A stretch of 64,000 nt of DNA from JBOGIG01 sp050742455 (GTDB lineage Bacteria > Actinomycetota > Acidimicrobiia > Acidimicrobiales > JBOGIG01), in the NCBI GenBank assembly GCA_050742455.1, contig JBOGIG010000063.1, positions 1-64,000 of the forward strand. The letters run 5' to 3'. The notes below the pieces were generated by a model that saw only the letters and a program-made list of their open reading frames with translations, was not told where the DNA came from and ran no database searches. This document shows, piece by piece, positions 43,260 through 52,380 of this stretch; within the stretch, counting starts at the first letter, position 1, and every line of letters starts with the position of its first letter. The translations under genes were made by a program, and so were the position numbers.

Positions 43260-45086
43260 TTATGACGCCGGCCACGGGCGGGGCAGGCGTGCCGCGCACT
43301 CCAGGAACAGGGCGTGGACAAAGGCCTGGGGCATGTTGCCCCGCAATTGGCGCTGACCCACATCGAACTCCTCAGTGAACAGGCCCGACGGCCCACAGGC
43401 GGCCCGGTTACGTTCGAACCAGGCTCGTGCCTCGATGTCCCGTCCATTCTGGTGCGTGCTCAGGGCCATAAGGTAACCGCATAACAGGAATGCCCCTTCG
43501 GCCTCCCCGAGCGAACGCTGGTCCTGGCGGAAGCGGTAGACATACCCTTCCCTGCCCAGCTCATGGTCAACGGCATCGAGCGTGGCCCGACTGCGGGGGT
43601 CGTCTGCGGGCACGGCTCCCCGGATGGCCGGGAGCAACAACGCGGCATCGACTCGATCGTCACTAGGAGACCGCTGCCAGCGGCCGCTCGGGTGCAGGCA
43701 GTCCGAAGCCACGTCGGCCGCGATTGTGTCGGCCAACCCACTCCATAAAGCGCCCTGGCCGGGCGAGGCGCTAGCCGTCATGGCCCGCAACCCTGCCACG
43801 CACATGAGTCGGGAGTGGGCCCAGTGTTGGTTGTCCAGCTCCCAGATGCCGGCGTCAGAGTCCATCCAGCGCTTTCCAATAGCGCTCACGGCCGCCTCTA
43901 CGGCCCGCCAGTGGCCAGAATCAAGGTGGTCGTGGCGCGCCGCAGCAGCAAACAACAGCAGGGCCTCGCCCAGGGCATCGAGTTGGAACTGCTGATTGAC
44001 CCAGTTACCCACCTTGTCAGATCCGCCCGGGTAACCGCTCAGATGGGTCAGGCTGCGCTCGTCAGGAACCGGACCCCCGTCGGTCCGGTAGGCCGGCTTC
44101 AACCCAGGGCCATCAGCCAGAATGCGATCGGCGATGAAGGCCACGGCATCGTCTAGCAGAGCGTATGGAGCGTTGACAGCCACGGCCTGACCCGCATAGC
44201 ACTGGTCCCGGATCCAGGCATACCGATAGTCGTAGTTGCGGCCCTCGGCGGCCCGTTCGGGCAGAGACATCGTCGCTGCGGCGACCATTCCGCCGCCCCC
44301 GCTGGTCAGGCCCCGCAGCACGGCATAGGCGTGGCGGGCGTCGCGGGGCGCCACGGTGTCGCTCATCTCGGGAACAGCTCGGGACCACGCCGTCCGAGTG
44401 GCCTCCCAGGCCATGCCGGCATCGACCGGGTGATCACCCAGGTGATCGCCCAGCTCGAGAACCAGGTCATGGTGGTTGCCCTCCTCGATATCCAGTTGCA
44501 GAGTGAGGGCGCCTTCCTTGTCGGCGCTGGCCCCTCGGCCGCCGGACCAACGCAGGTGAATGGGCCCCGAGCGGGCCGTCCAAACGCCGTCGTGGCTGTG
44601 CAGGTGACCCATGGCGTGGCGGCCGAAGTCGGCCCGCACGTCAAGGACGACACGGACCGAGGCTCGGCCCTGCAGGGCCCTGACCTGGCGCAGCACCACC
44701 GCTGTTCGGGTGTCACCCGGGAAGGCCAAGGCCTCCCGGCACTCCAGGATTCCGCTGGTTGTTACCCAACGGCTGTGCCAAACCAGTGATCCCTCCTCAT
44801 AGTAGCCACCCCACACGTAGCGAGCCCCGCTCGGGGTGACCGCATAGACCCCGCCTCCGCCGATCAGAGTCGACAGCACGGCATCGGAGTCCCAGCGTGG
44901 GGCACACATCCACACGAAGTCACCCCTGGGGCCTACCAGAATGCCCCGTTCTCCGTCAGCAAGAAGGGCATAGGACCGCAGGGTGTGGGGAGGGAACGCT
45001 TCGCCTCCGTGTTGTCCCCCGACGATCCGGTCGGGCCGATTGGAAATCAACGGTTCAGCACTGCCGGGCAATCCGCCGGTTGCCAT
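43260..45086 (-). CDS. Glycoside hydrolase family 15 (glucoamylase/trehalase-like)
   Basis: About 608 aa from ATG 45086; the start is uncertain because the frame stays open to 45188 and a TTG at 45050 is possible. (alpha/alpha)6 barrel signatures: GRNYDYRYAWIRDQCY, a catalytic Glu region at DSDAGIWELDNQHWAHSRL, and EGAFLLCGYLMAL..GNMPQAFVHAL near the C-terminus. N-terminal domain SYALLADGERGILVGPRGDFVWMCAPRWDS is typical. Hydrolyses alpha-glucans or trehalose in this family. No signal peptide, so cytoplasmic. Confidence 0.9.
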   Translation of the reverse strand: MATGGLPGSAEPLISNRPDRIVGGQHGGEAFPPHTLRSYALLADGERGILVGPRGDFVWMCAPRWDSDAVLSTLIGGGGVYAVTPSGARYVWGGYYEEGSLVWHSRWVTTSGILECREALAFPGDTRTAVVLRQVRALQGRASVRVVLDVRADFGRHAMGHLHSHDGVWTARSGPIHLRWSGGRGASADKEGALTLQLDIEEGNHHDLVLELGDHLGDHPVDAGMAWEATRTAWSRAVPEMSDTVAPRDARHAYAVLRGLTSGGGGMVAAATMSLPERAAEGRNYDYRYAWIRDQCYAGQAVAVNAPYALLDDAVAFIADRILADGPGLKPAYRTDGGPVPDERSLTHLSGYPGGSDKVGNWVNQQFQLDALGEALLLFAAAARHDHLDSGHWRAVEAAVSAIGKRWMDSDAGIWELDNQHWAHSRLMCVAGLRAMTASASPGQGALWSGLADTIAADVASDCLHPSGRWQRSPSDDRVDAALLLPAIRGAVPADDPRSRATLDAVDHELGREGYVYRFRQDQRSLGEAEGAFLLCGYLMALSTHQNGRDIEARAWFERNRAACGPSGLFTEEFDVGQRQLRGNMPQAFVHALFLECAARLPRPWPAS

Positions 45087-45414
45087 CGGCCAGGTGCCAG
45101 CCGTACGCAGCAAAGGACCCTGCCACACAGGCATCAGTGAGACCCACCCGGCGGTAGCCGCTGTCCAGCGCGGCGAAGCTGACGGCACTGGCGGCGTGGA
45201 GGGTATCGACCAGGGCCGCCGTTCGTATCCGGCCCGTGCCGCCCCTGCGCTCGAGAAGGGCTTCGGCCAGATGCCTCACGCCCAGCACTCGGGCGACCAT
45301 TCGCCAACGCCGGTCCGGTGCCCCGCCACCCAGAGCCATGAACACCTTGCCGGGAAGGATCAGCAGGATGGCGGCCCAGGCCAGGCGGGTCACAATCAGA
45401 GTCGCAAGCCTCAC
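45055..45414 (-). CDS. Small hypothetical membrane protein
   Basis: 119 aa, GTG start. N-terminal LIVTRLAWAAILLILPGKVFMALGGG is a TM-like segment, then VARVLGVRHLAEALLE and short hydrophobic patches. Resembles small uncharacterised actinobacterial DUF proteins, but I cannot name it. Overlaps the upstream part of the GH15 frame. Confidence 0.6.
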   Translation of the reverse strand: MRLATLIVTRLAWAAILLILPGKVFMALGGGAPDRRWRMVARVLGVRHLAEALLERRGGTGRIRTAALVDTLHAASAVSFAALDSGYRRVGLTDACVAGSFAAYGWHLADGNRRIARQC

Positions 45415-45495
45415 CCGGGGAAGGCCCTGTCCGAATCGGTCACGCTCCGAGCATTCCCTCTCGCAAGGATCGTCAAACGAACCAGCGGAGTCAGC

Positions 45496-47358
45496 TCACC
45501 GCAGGGCAATTCCGCCCAGTCCGGCCAACACAGCCAGCCCGGCCACCAACCAGGTGACTTGATCCCCGACGTGGCCACTGTGCAGGCGACGCATCCAGAG
45601 CGTGGCGGCGGCTGCCATCCGGCGCAGGGCCACCGCCCACGGACGCCGAGCCAGGGCGATGCCCGCCAATCCAACCGCACCGAGTGTTTCCCCCACATCG
45701 ATGAGCACGTCCTTTGTGGTCCTCGGCGGGGCAGGCGGATGGGGGATGGGCCGGCTGACGCCATCGAGCACGGCAGCGGCATAGGCCGGACGGTCGATGA
45801 AGTTGGCCGCGGCATTGCTGGCCCGTTGCCCCATCTCTGGGGCCAGGCCCAGCCCCAGGGCAAGGGCCAGTAGTACCAAGGGGGGAATGATCATGACGAG
45901 CGGAGAGCGCCTCGGCCTCTCCTCCATCTCTTGAGCCCCGGTCTCGTCATCCGACCCCAAGGGGTTGTCTCCCCGATCGCAGGGGGAGCTTGGCAATGGT
46001 GGCGGGTTGACCGCTTGCGCCCCCCACCCGAGCCAGATACGACCAGCAGCCCGCAAGACCGCTCCGCTCGACCCGATGACGCAGAACGCCACGATCACTT
46101 CGAGCCAGCCCTTACCCGAACGACTGGCACCCACCATCAACAGATCCTTGCCGGTGGCGGAGACAAAGGGAGGCAGGTCGGCCAACACCAGGGCCCCCAG
46201 CGCCACAATCGCCCCGACCAGCCACAGGCCCGGGCCGCTGCCCTGCAGCCTATGCTCATCGATGCTCGATCGTTGCTGTTGAAGAACCCCTACCCCCAGA
46301 AACAGGGCGCCCTTTACCAGGCCGTCCCCCACCACCAGCAGGGCAGCGCCGGCCAAACCGAGCGGACCGAGCAGACCAAAGCCGATCAGATACAGGCCGA
46401 TGTGGCTCACCGTGACGAAGGCCAGCATCCTCTTGAGATGGGTCTGAGCCAAGGCCATGACCGGCCCCACCACGGCGGTGACGATTCCGAGGCCGACCAG
46501 GACAAAACGCAGGCGGTGCTCCGCTCCCCCGGTCAAGCCGGAGAACATCGTCTCCCATACCCGGGCCACGGCGAACAGACCCAGCTCGCTCATCACCCCC
46601 GAAAAGAGAACACAGACTGGGATTGGGGCCGTGCCATAGGCATCAGGAAGCCAGAAGTGAAAGGGGACCACGGCCGCCTTGACCATAAACCCGCCCGTAA
46701 GCAGGGCAAAGGACACCACCACCAGCCCATCGGCGTGGTGGCCGGCCAGTACCTGGCCGATCTGGGCCAGATTGAGCGAACCGGTGCGGGCATAGACCAA
46801 GCCCACGCCGAACAAGACAGCCATGCCCGCCAGGCTGTTGGTCACTCCAAAGTTGATAGCTCCCTGCAGTGGCGCTGGACGATCTGCGGTGTACCCGGTG
46901 AGGACGAATCCGGTGACGGCCACAAGCTCAAATGCCACGAACAGATTGAATAGATCCCCGGTCAGGCAGAAGTCCACACTGGCAGAAAGGAAAATCAAAA
47001 CCAGGGCGTTGTACCGGCCTCCCACGCTGTCAAAGAAGCGCCATGAATAGACCAGGGCGGCCGAGACCAGGACGCCGGCCAGCGCGGCCAGAGCCGAACC
47101 CAGCGGATCCACCGCGTAATCGACCCCGAGGACAACTCCCGACGTGGGTCGCCAACCTGAGAACCAGTAGATCAACGGGTGCCCGGCAGAACTGGCCATG
47201 GCCACCAAGGCCAGAACGGTGGTGGCCAGGGCCACGGCCAGCGCAATCACGTCCCGCACCTTGCGGGGCAAAAGTCGGTTGGCCCCGGCCAGAAGAGCGG
47301 CTCCACCGAGGGGGAGTACCGCCGCCACCGGGACTGCGAGGGGCGTAGCTGGACTCAC
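45496..47358 (-). CDS. mrpD: Mrp/Mnh-type cation antiporter subunit D
   Basis: 620 aa, GTG start at 47358 (in-frame sequence back to 47574 overlaps mrpC and is not used). Fourteen or so TM segments with the complex-I-like proton channel: FNLFVAFELVAVTGFVLTGY, HFWLPDAYGTAPIPVCVLFSGVMSELG and the LKRMLAFVTVSHIGLYLIGF Lys region. A cytoplasmic loop (about residues 460-500) is Pro/Glu-rich. Largest subunit of this antiporter cluster. Confidence 0.9.
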   Translation of the reverse strand: MSPATPLAVPVAAVLPLGGAALLAGANRLLPRKVRDVIALAVALATTVLALVAMASSAGHPLIYWFSGWRPTSGVVLGVDYAVDPLGSALAALAGVLVSAALVYSWRFFDSVGGRYNALVLIFLSASVDFCLTGDLFNLFVAFELVAVTGFVLTGYTADRPAPLQGAINFGVTNSLAGMAVLFGVGLVYARTGSLNLAQIGQVLAGHHADGLVVVSFALLTGGFMVKAAVVPFHFWLPDAYGTAPIPVCVLFSGVMSELGLFAVARVWETMFSGLTGGAEHRLRFVLVGLGIVTAVVGPVMALAQTHLKRMLAFVTVSHIGLYLIGFGLLGPLGLAGAALLVVGDGLVKGALFLGVGVLQQQRSSIDEHRLQGSGPGLWLVGAIVALGALVLADLPPFVSATGKDLLMVGASRSGKGWLEVIVAFCVIGSSGAVLRAAGRIWLGWGAQAVNPPPLPSSPCDRGDNPLGSDDETGAQEMEERPRRSPLVMIIPPLVLLALALGLGLAPEMGQRASNAAANFIDRPAYAAAVLDGVSRPIPHPPAPPRTTKDVLIDVGETLGAVGLAGIALARRPWAVALRRMAAAATLWMRRLHSGHVGDQVTWLVAGLAVLAGLGGIALR

Positions 47359-47386
47359 AAGGCCCAGCCGTGGCGTGCAGAAGGGA

Positions 47387-47734
47387 TCAATCGCGGGTGG
47401 ACCACAGCTCGTTGGGATCGAGGGTATCGGCTCGCTTGTGGACCTGGACGGCCAGGGCCAGCAACAGGGCGGTGACCGCTGCACCCACCACAACGTCGGT
47501 AAGAGCCAGGGCCTGCATGATGGGGTCGACCGACGGCCCCGGATGAGGGGCCAGTCCGACAAACACCGGGGCATGGCCGCCAGTCCGATATCCGATCTCC
47601 AGGAGAAGGATGTCGGTAGCCGACTGGGATACGGTCAGGCATAGGGCGAGGTGGATGAGGTTGCGACTCGTTACCACGCCGTACAAACCGACCACGAAGA
47701 GCCAGACAACAACTCCGTAGGCCAGGATGCTCAT
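47387..47734 (-). CDS. mrpC: Mrp/Mnh antiporter subunit C (NuoK-like)
   Basis: 115 aa, three TM segments. SRNLIHLALCLTVSQSATDILLLEIGY and ALALTDVVVGAAVTALLLALAVQ are MnhC/NuoK-type. Overlaps mrpB by 4 bp. Confidence 0.9.
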   Translation of the reverse strand: MSILAYGVVVWLFVVGLYGVVTSRNLIHLALCLTVSQSATDILLLEIGYRTGGHAPVFVGLAPHPGPSVDPIMQALALTDVVVGAAVTALLLALAVQVHKRADTLDPNELWSTRD

Positions 47735-48492
47735 GGCGCGTGTGGTTGGCGGATCACGGCCGTCTGGTCGAGGAACTCCGACCCGAGGATGGCAAATCCG
47801 GCGGCCACCTCCACGCCCACCACGGCATTGAGGAGAGGAATGGTTCCCCCCGAGACCAGGTTGCCGACATGGCCGAGGGAAACGACGTTGGTCAGGTAGG
47901 CGGCGCCTACGAACAGACCCAGAAGTCCAATGAACACATAGCCTGCAGCACCAAGGCCGTCTGATGCCTCGAGCAGGGCGATCGGTTCGAATCGGGCCAC
48001 GGTGGCATAGTCGGTGGCCAGGTAGATGACGTAAAGTCCACTGGCCATGATGACACCGCCCTGGAAGCCTCCCCCGGGGGTGAGCTGTCCATGAGTGACG
48101 GTCTCCAAGCCGATCAGCACCATCAGCGGGCTCAGCACTACCCCGAGCATTCCGACGGCCGGGCTTGGCGGCGGGATCCGACGATCCGGAGCCTCATCCG
48201 CGGGCAGACGGCGGATCTCGTCAGCCAGCGGGCGAAGTAGGACGGAGATGCCGGTAACCGCGCTGAACAGGATGAACTCCTCGAATAGGGTGTCGATTCC
48301 CCTGTAGTCGAAGGTAACGGCCGAGACTACGTCGGTCACCCGGCGTTGGATCGGGGCCAGATGATTTAGAAGCTGGGCATAGGCAGATATGGGTCGCCCG
48401 AAGGCCCCCAGCCCGGCAAAGGCAATCCCGAGGGCCGCGGCGAGTCCGGCTCCGGCCAGGCAGAAAAAGACCAGGCGACCCCTAAGGCTCAC
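47731..48492 (-). CDS. mrpB: Mrp antiporter subunit B with fused MbhE-like domain
   Basis: 253 aa. The N-terminal part (about 30-90, VTFDYRGIDTLFEEFILFSAVTGISVLL) matches MbhE or the end of MrpA; the rest (TPGGGFQGGVIMASGLYVIYLATDY onward) is MnhB. So two subunits that are separate in Mbh hydrogenases are fused here. Overlaps both neighbours by 4 bp. Confidence 0.87.
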   Translation of the reverse strand: MSLRGRLVFFCLAGAGLAAALGIAFAGLGAFGRPISAYAQLLNHLAPIQRRVTDVVSAVTFDYRGIDTLFEEFILFSAVTGISVLLRPLADEIRRLPADEAPDRRIPPPSPAVGMLGVVLSPLMVLIGLETVTHGQLTPGGGFQGGVIMASGLYVIYLATDYATVARFEPIALLEASDGLGAAGYVFIGLLGLFVGAAYLTNVVSLGHVGNLVSGGTIPLLNAVVGVEVAAGFAILGSEFLDQTAVIRQPHAP

Positions 48493-48731
48493 TCGGATCG
48501 CTCCTTTACCTTGGCCAGGCTGAGCAGGACGATCAACGGCACGGCGATGGCACCAACCGCCACCTGGGACAGGGCCACGTCACCCGCCTGCAGAGCCATG
48601 TACAGGATCGCTAGGGACAGCCCGAAGAACCCGGCCACAAAGGCCTGCCGGAGCGGATCCCGGGTGAGCACTACTGCTGTACCCGAGGCGGCCGCCCACA
48701 ATAGGGCCACCGCCACCACCGCCTCCCTCAT
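48489..48731 (-). CDS. DUF4040/MbhD-like antiporter subunit
   Basis: 80 aa, three short TM segments with DPLRQAFVAGFFGLSLAILYMALQAGDVALSQVAVG, the DUF4040 pattern found at the C-terminus of MrpA or as free MbhD. Here it is a separate gene, coupled by ATGA overlaps to mrpG and mrpB. Confidence 0.85.
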   Translation of the reverse strand: MREAVVAVALLWAAASGTAVVLTRDPLRQAFVAGFFGLSLAILYMALQAGDVALSQVAVGAIAVPLIVLLSLAKVKERSE

Positions 48732-49075
48732 GATCGGCCTCCACGGGAATGATCGGCCGGGCCGTCGGCGGAGTCAGATCCTGCGGCGTCGGCCCTCCGA
48801 CGCACCAGGATGGAGCGGGCCATGGCATGGCTGGTGAACGGAGCGGTGGCGATGATGATGGCGGCGACTGCGATTGCAGCCATACCCGATGCCGACAACC
48901 CGACCCTGACCACCACCGCAGCGCAGACCGCCAGGGTGCCCAACAGAGCGGCCGGGGTAACCAAGTGCAACCGGTCCATCGCGTCATCCATGACCGCCAC
49001 CCCGATGCACGACGCTGCGACGATGAGCAGACCAAGGACCAGGAACACATCCGAGATCACCTGGGCCGGACTCAC
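48728..49075 (-). CDS. mrpG: Mrp/Mnh antiporter subunit G
   Basis: 115 aa from GTG 49075 (GAGG 5 bp upstream; ATG 49132 overlaps mrpF). DDAMDRLHLVTPAALLGTLAVCAAVVV is the MnhG/PhaG motif, with three TM segments and a short polar tail. Confidence 0.88.
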   Translation of the reverse strand: MSPAQVISDVFLVLGLLIVAASCIGVAVMDDAMDRLHLVTPAALLGTLAVCAAVVVRVGLSASGMAAIAVAAIIIATAPFTSHAMARSILVRRRADAAGSDSADGPADHSRGGRS

Positions 49076-49082
49076 GATCGCC

Positions 49083-49331
49083 TCATACCCACCGTTCCAA
49101 GAAACGGGCGAATACCAGGGCGGCGCCGGCACTCAGGGCGGCCAGCACCACCGCCAGTGACGCCAGGGCAGGCTCGGCAAAGCCGACGGCCAGACACAGC
49201 AATGTCAAGGACTGGACGATCCCGACGAGCCCGAGGGCCACCATCCGTCCTTCCGCCTCTCCCCGCCAACACACCCAGGCGCAGGGCAGGAGGACCCCCT
49301 GCAGAGCCAGTGCGGCGGCCAGGAACCACAT
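49083..49331 (-). CDS. mrpF: Mrp/Mnh antiporter subunit F
   Basis: 82 aa, three TM segments. RMVALGLVGIVQSLTLLCLAVGF is the MnhF-type segment. Its start overlaps the end of mrpE by 1 bp. Confidence 0.85.
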   Translation of the reverse strand: MWFLAAALALQGVLLPCAWVCWRGEAEGRMVALGLVGIVQSLTLLCLAVGFAEPALASLAVVLAALSAGAALVFARFLERWV

Positions 49332-49882
49332 CAGCGGGGGGAACTTTGGGGGCGATCGAAGGATTCGGGGAGAGGTGAGTTCTGCTTGGCATCCCCCCCG
49401 ACCAGCCGGTGAACCAAGGCCGTACCAGCTTGGGCGTCAAGATCAACGACAATGGAATTAGGAGTGGCGGACATGATGGCGGTGAGCACCGCGTCGCGCC
49501 GGGCGGCCCGCCATCCACCGACCTCGGTCCCAGTCACCACCTCAACCGTGCTCCACGAACCGGATACTTCGGCCCCGGTCAGCTTGCGCCACACCGCGCC
49601 AAAGACCTGGATCGTCTCCACCACAACCTGGCGGGGCAATTCGAGGAGCATCGTGGCATCCGCCAGCCGCAGGCTGGGCAAGGCCCGACCCTTCTGACTC
49701 ACGAAAAAGCCCACCCCTACGGCAACGGCCGCGGCGCCGGAGCCTGCCACCAAATCCTGATCGTCGGGCCCACCGGCCAGTGCGATCCAGATGCCGAGCA
49801 GGATGGCGAAGGTCAGAAACCCCCCCAAAACCACGTAAGCGGCTCGTGGCCGATCGGCATCGGCATCCTTGGTGCGATCCAC
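49331..49882 (-). CDS. mrpE: Mrp/Mnh antiporter subunit E
   Basis: 183 aa from GTG 49882, which has GGAGG 8 bp upstream; the frame is open to 49915. Two TM segments, then the MnhE-type cytoplasmic domain with LTAIMSATPNSIVVDLDAQAGTALVHRL. First gene of the antiporter cluster, just after the MMPL gene. Confidence 0.87.
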   Translation of the reverse strand: MDRTKDADADRPRAAYVVLGGFLTFAILLGIWIALAGGPDDQDLVAGSGAAAVAVGVGFFVSQKGRALPSLRLADATMLLELPRQVVVETIQVFGAVWRKLTGAEVSGSWSTVEVVTGTEVGGWRAARRDAVLTAIMSATPNSIVVDLDAQAGTALVHRLVGGDAKQNSPLPESFDRPQSSPR

Positions 49883-49921
49883 CCTGGTGTCCTCCGTGGG
49901 GCATTGGCTGTACACCAGACG

Positions 49922-52222
49922 CTATCTGCCGGCACCGGTGGAGGTGGTGATCAGGCGGGATGGCGACGAGCCCAGGGATCGCATCAGAGCTCGGTTGGGC
50001 CAAGCCGCGAAGCGCCCCAGAAGCGAGAGAATGCACGGAACCAGAAGGGAACGGACCACGAACGTATCCAGGATGATGCCCACCACCATGGCCAGGGCGA
50101 AGGATCGAAATGACTTGAGAGGGATGATGGCCATGAGACCAAAGGTCAAGGCCAGCGCGCTACCGGCCCGGGTGATCGCAGACGAGGCCTTGGGCACGGC
50201 GGCCACGATGGCGTGGCGGATGGACAGCTCGGCCGCCTCGTCCCAGATCCGACCGACCAGGAAGATGTTGTAGTCCGAACCGAATGACACGAGCAGGACG
50301 CCCGCGGCAACGGGGACAAAGAACGTCAGGCTGTTGTCGCGGGCCAAGTCCTGAAAGATCCATGTTGTTACCCCGACGGCGGCCAGCACCGACATCATGC
50401 TGGTGGCCAACAGCATGATCGGGGCCAGAAGGCATCTCAAAAAGATGATGAGGATGATGAGATCAACGGCCACGATGGCGATCCCTATTTGCACTATCCC
50501 CGAACGAGTGGCTGAGGTCAGAACCGCACCAAGGGCAGTATCCCCGGCAATCCCTCCGTGGGCCTTGGAAAGTCCGGCCCGATCCAGCAATTCCCCTAGG
50601 TGGGACTGGAGGTGCTCCACGGTCGAGATGGCCTGGGCGCCAAAGGGGTCCCTGGCCAATACGACCAGATAGCGGGCTGCGTCACCCCCCGGGGCCAGAA
50701 AAAGACCGAAGTGCAGGCCCCTCGCCCCCAGCGCCCGGCCCACCGCGCCGGCCACCTGGCTCGGTATCAGGCCGGGTCCGAGCACACCGGCCACGCCGGG
50801 CTGGTGCGACAATAGGGCCTGGAGGTGTCGTAGGGCGTTCGGGCGGCTGGCGATGTCGCGGTGTTGGACCACGACCTCGGTAGGGGCCAACATGCCGGGC
50901 GCGAAGCCTTTGCCAACGTCCCGAGCGGCCCGCGCAGGGGTGGTGTTGCTCGGCAGGTCGGTCAGGAGATTGAGCCCCAAGTTCAGGTGGCCTATGGGCA
51001 GTATGGCCAAGGTCAGAACACAGACGCCCACTACCACGATCAGGGCAGCGACGGGGCGGTACGCGATGGCCCTGGCGACCCGGGTCCGCACGGGGGATTC
51101 GATCGGTTGAGTGGGCGTTCCGATCCGCTTGCGAGGGTCACCCTTGGGCCAGAAAGCGAACCGACCAACGAGGGCCAGGGCAGGTGGGATAAAGGAGATG
51201 GCGGAGATAAAGGCGATGGCGGCCGTGATGGCCATACCCAAACCGAGGTAGTGGTAGATACTGAGATTGGCCACCTGCAGCGTGGCCGTTCCGGCCGCCA
51301 CCGTGACGCCCGCAACCATCACTATGGGAGAGACCTGGGCCCCCGATGCCTGGGCCGCCGCTACCGGGTCCCGACCGGAGGCATACTCGCCCCGATGAGT
51401 CGACAGGTAAAAGATGAAGTAGTCGGTGACGATCCCCACCAGGAGGAGAACTACCAGCGGTTCGAGTTCCCCGGGCAAGACCAGACCGAATCTCTTGGCT
51501 ATCACCACCAGCACCCGTACGGTCACTAAGTAGATAACCCCAACGCTCAACAAGGCCATGATCGGAGCCCCGAAGGACCGAAAGGTCATGCCCACCACCA
51601 AGAGCACCACCCCGATGGCAGCTAGTTCGATGATTCGAAGTGAGCCGCCTATTTTGTTGCCCTCGGCGTTGGTGGCTGGGATGGTGCCGGTGGATCCTAC
51701 GTAGCCGTCTCCCGGACTGCTCATATACCGGGTCACCAGGGAATGAACGAGGCGTTGCCGCTCCCCGCTTGAGACGCTGGGCTGAAACAGCAAGTAGGTA
51801 AGGGCCGTGGTACCGGGATTGTGGGCCGTGGGAAATACGGCGTCGGTGTTGAGGATAGGAACCGCGCCGGCAATCCGATCCAGACCCGGCAGCACATGGG
51901 CATCGATGCGCGCCGCTCTGGTGATCACTCGGGCCTGGGCCGATGGCGAAAGACCACCAGGCTCGTACTGGACAAGGATGGTCCGGCTCAACAGAGGGAC
52001 CCCGAACCTTCGCACCGCCCCGAGCTCGGTCAGGACCGCCGGGGAGTTCGTCGACACGATGCCCGACAGACCCCCACCCGTGGATGACGACAATCCGGGA
52101 AGAAAGATGACCGCCGCCACCGCGCCGAGAATCCACCCCGGAACCAGGACCCAGCGCAAAAGGATGCCGACTCGGGCGAAGCGGCCCCAAAACCCCTTCA
52201 GGTCGTGCTCATTGCCAACCAT
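49922..52222 (-). CDS. MMPL-family (RND-like) transporter
   Basis: 766 aa with about 12 TM segments in two halves, each preceded by a large periplasmic loop. Motifs: ELEPLVVLLLVGIVTDYFIFYLS and SFGSDYNIFLVGRIWDEA, the latter carrying the Asp-Tyr pair of MMPL proton relays. MMPL proteins export lipids or glycolipids across the membrane. Its end lies 39 bp from the mrpE start, and a pair of 15-bp direct repeats lies upstream. Substrate unknown. Confidence 0.92.
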   Translation of the reverse strand: MVGNEHDLKGFWGRFARVGILLRWVLVPGWILGAVAAVIFLPGLSSSTGGGLSGIVSTNSPAVLTELGAVRRFGVPLLSRTILVQYEPGGLSPSAQARVITRAARIDAHVLPGLDRIAGAVPILNTDAVFPTAHNPGTTALTYLLFQPSVSSGERQRLVHSLVTRYMSSPGDGYVGSTGTIPATNAEGNKIGGSLRIIELAAIGVVLLVVGMTFRSFGAPIMALLSVGVIYLVTVRVLVVIAKRFGLVLPGELEPLVVLLLVGIVTDYFIFYLSTHRGEYASGRDPVAAAQASGAQVSPIVMVAGVTVAAGTATLQVANLSIYHYLGLGMAITAAIAFISAISFIPPALALVGRFAFWPKGDPRKRIGTPTQPIESPVRTRVARAIAYRPVAALIVVVGVCVLTLAILPIGHLNLGLNLLTDLPSNTTPARAARDVGKGFAPGMLAPTEVVVQHRDIASRPNALRHLQALLSHQPGVAGVLGPGLIPSQVAGAVGRALGARGLHFGLFLAPGGDAARYLVVLARDPFGAQAISTVEHLQSHLGELLDRAGLSKAHGGIAGDTALGAVLTSATRSGIVQIGIAIVAVDLIILIIFLRCLLAPIMLLATSMMSVLAAVGVTTWIFQDLARDNSLTFFVPVAAGVLLVSFGSDYNIFLVGRIWDEAAELSIRHAIVAAVPKASSAITRAGSALALTFGLMAIIPLKSFRSFALAMVVGIILDTFVVRSLLVPCILSLLGRFAAWPNRALMRSLGSSPSRLITTSTGAGR

Positions 52223-52229
52223 GTGCTCC

Positions 52230-52267
52230 CACTCAAGTGTTCAGGGCGCTACCACTCAGGTGTTCAG
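52230..52267. promoter_or_regulatory. Two 15-bp direct repeats upstream of the MMPL gene
   Basis: CACTCAAGTGTTCAG at 52230 and CACTCAGGTGTTCAG at 52253 (23 bp apart, one mismatch), immediately upstream of the MMPL start and 114-151 bp upstream of the divergent membrane-protein start. Likely operator for one or both genes. Confidence 0.5.
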
Positions 52268-52380
52268 AGCCTGGGTCTGGTTCACACCTACCCGACATCC
52301 CGACGGCCAAACTTCGGGCCCGCTACTCGAGTCCACCCCACAGCTGTGGGCGGACCCAATGGATTGGGTATGGCTGTGCT

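Noticed and set aside
45087..45188. Longer GH15 start
   Set aside because: It would overlap most of the small membrane-protein gene, and the extra residues do not resemble the GH15 N-terminal domain.
47359..47574. N-terminal extension of mrpD
   Set aside because: This stretch overlaps mrpC and has no membrane-protein character; the GTG at 47358 fits the family N-terminus.
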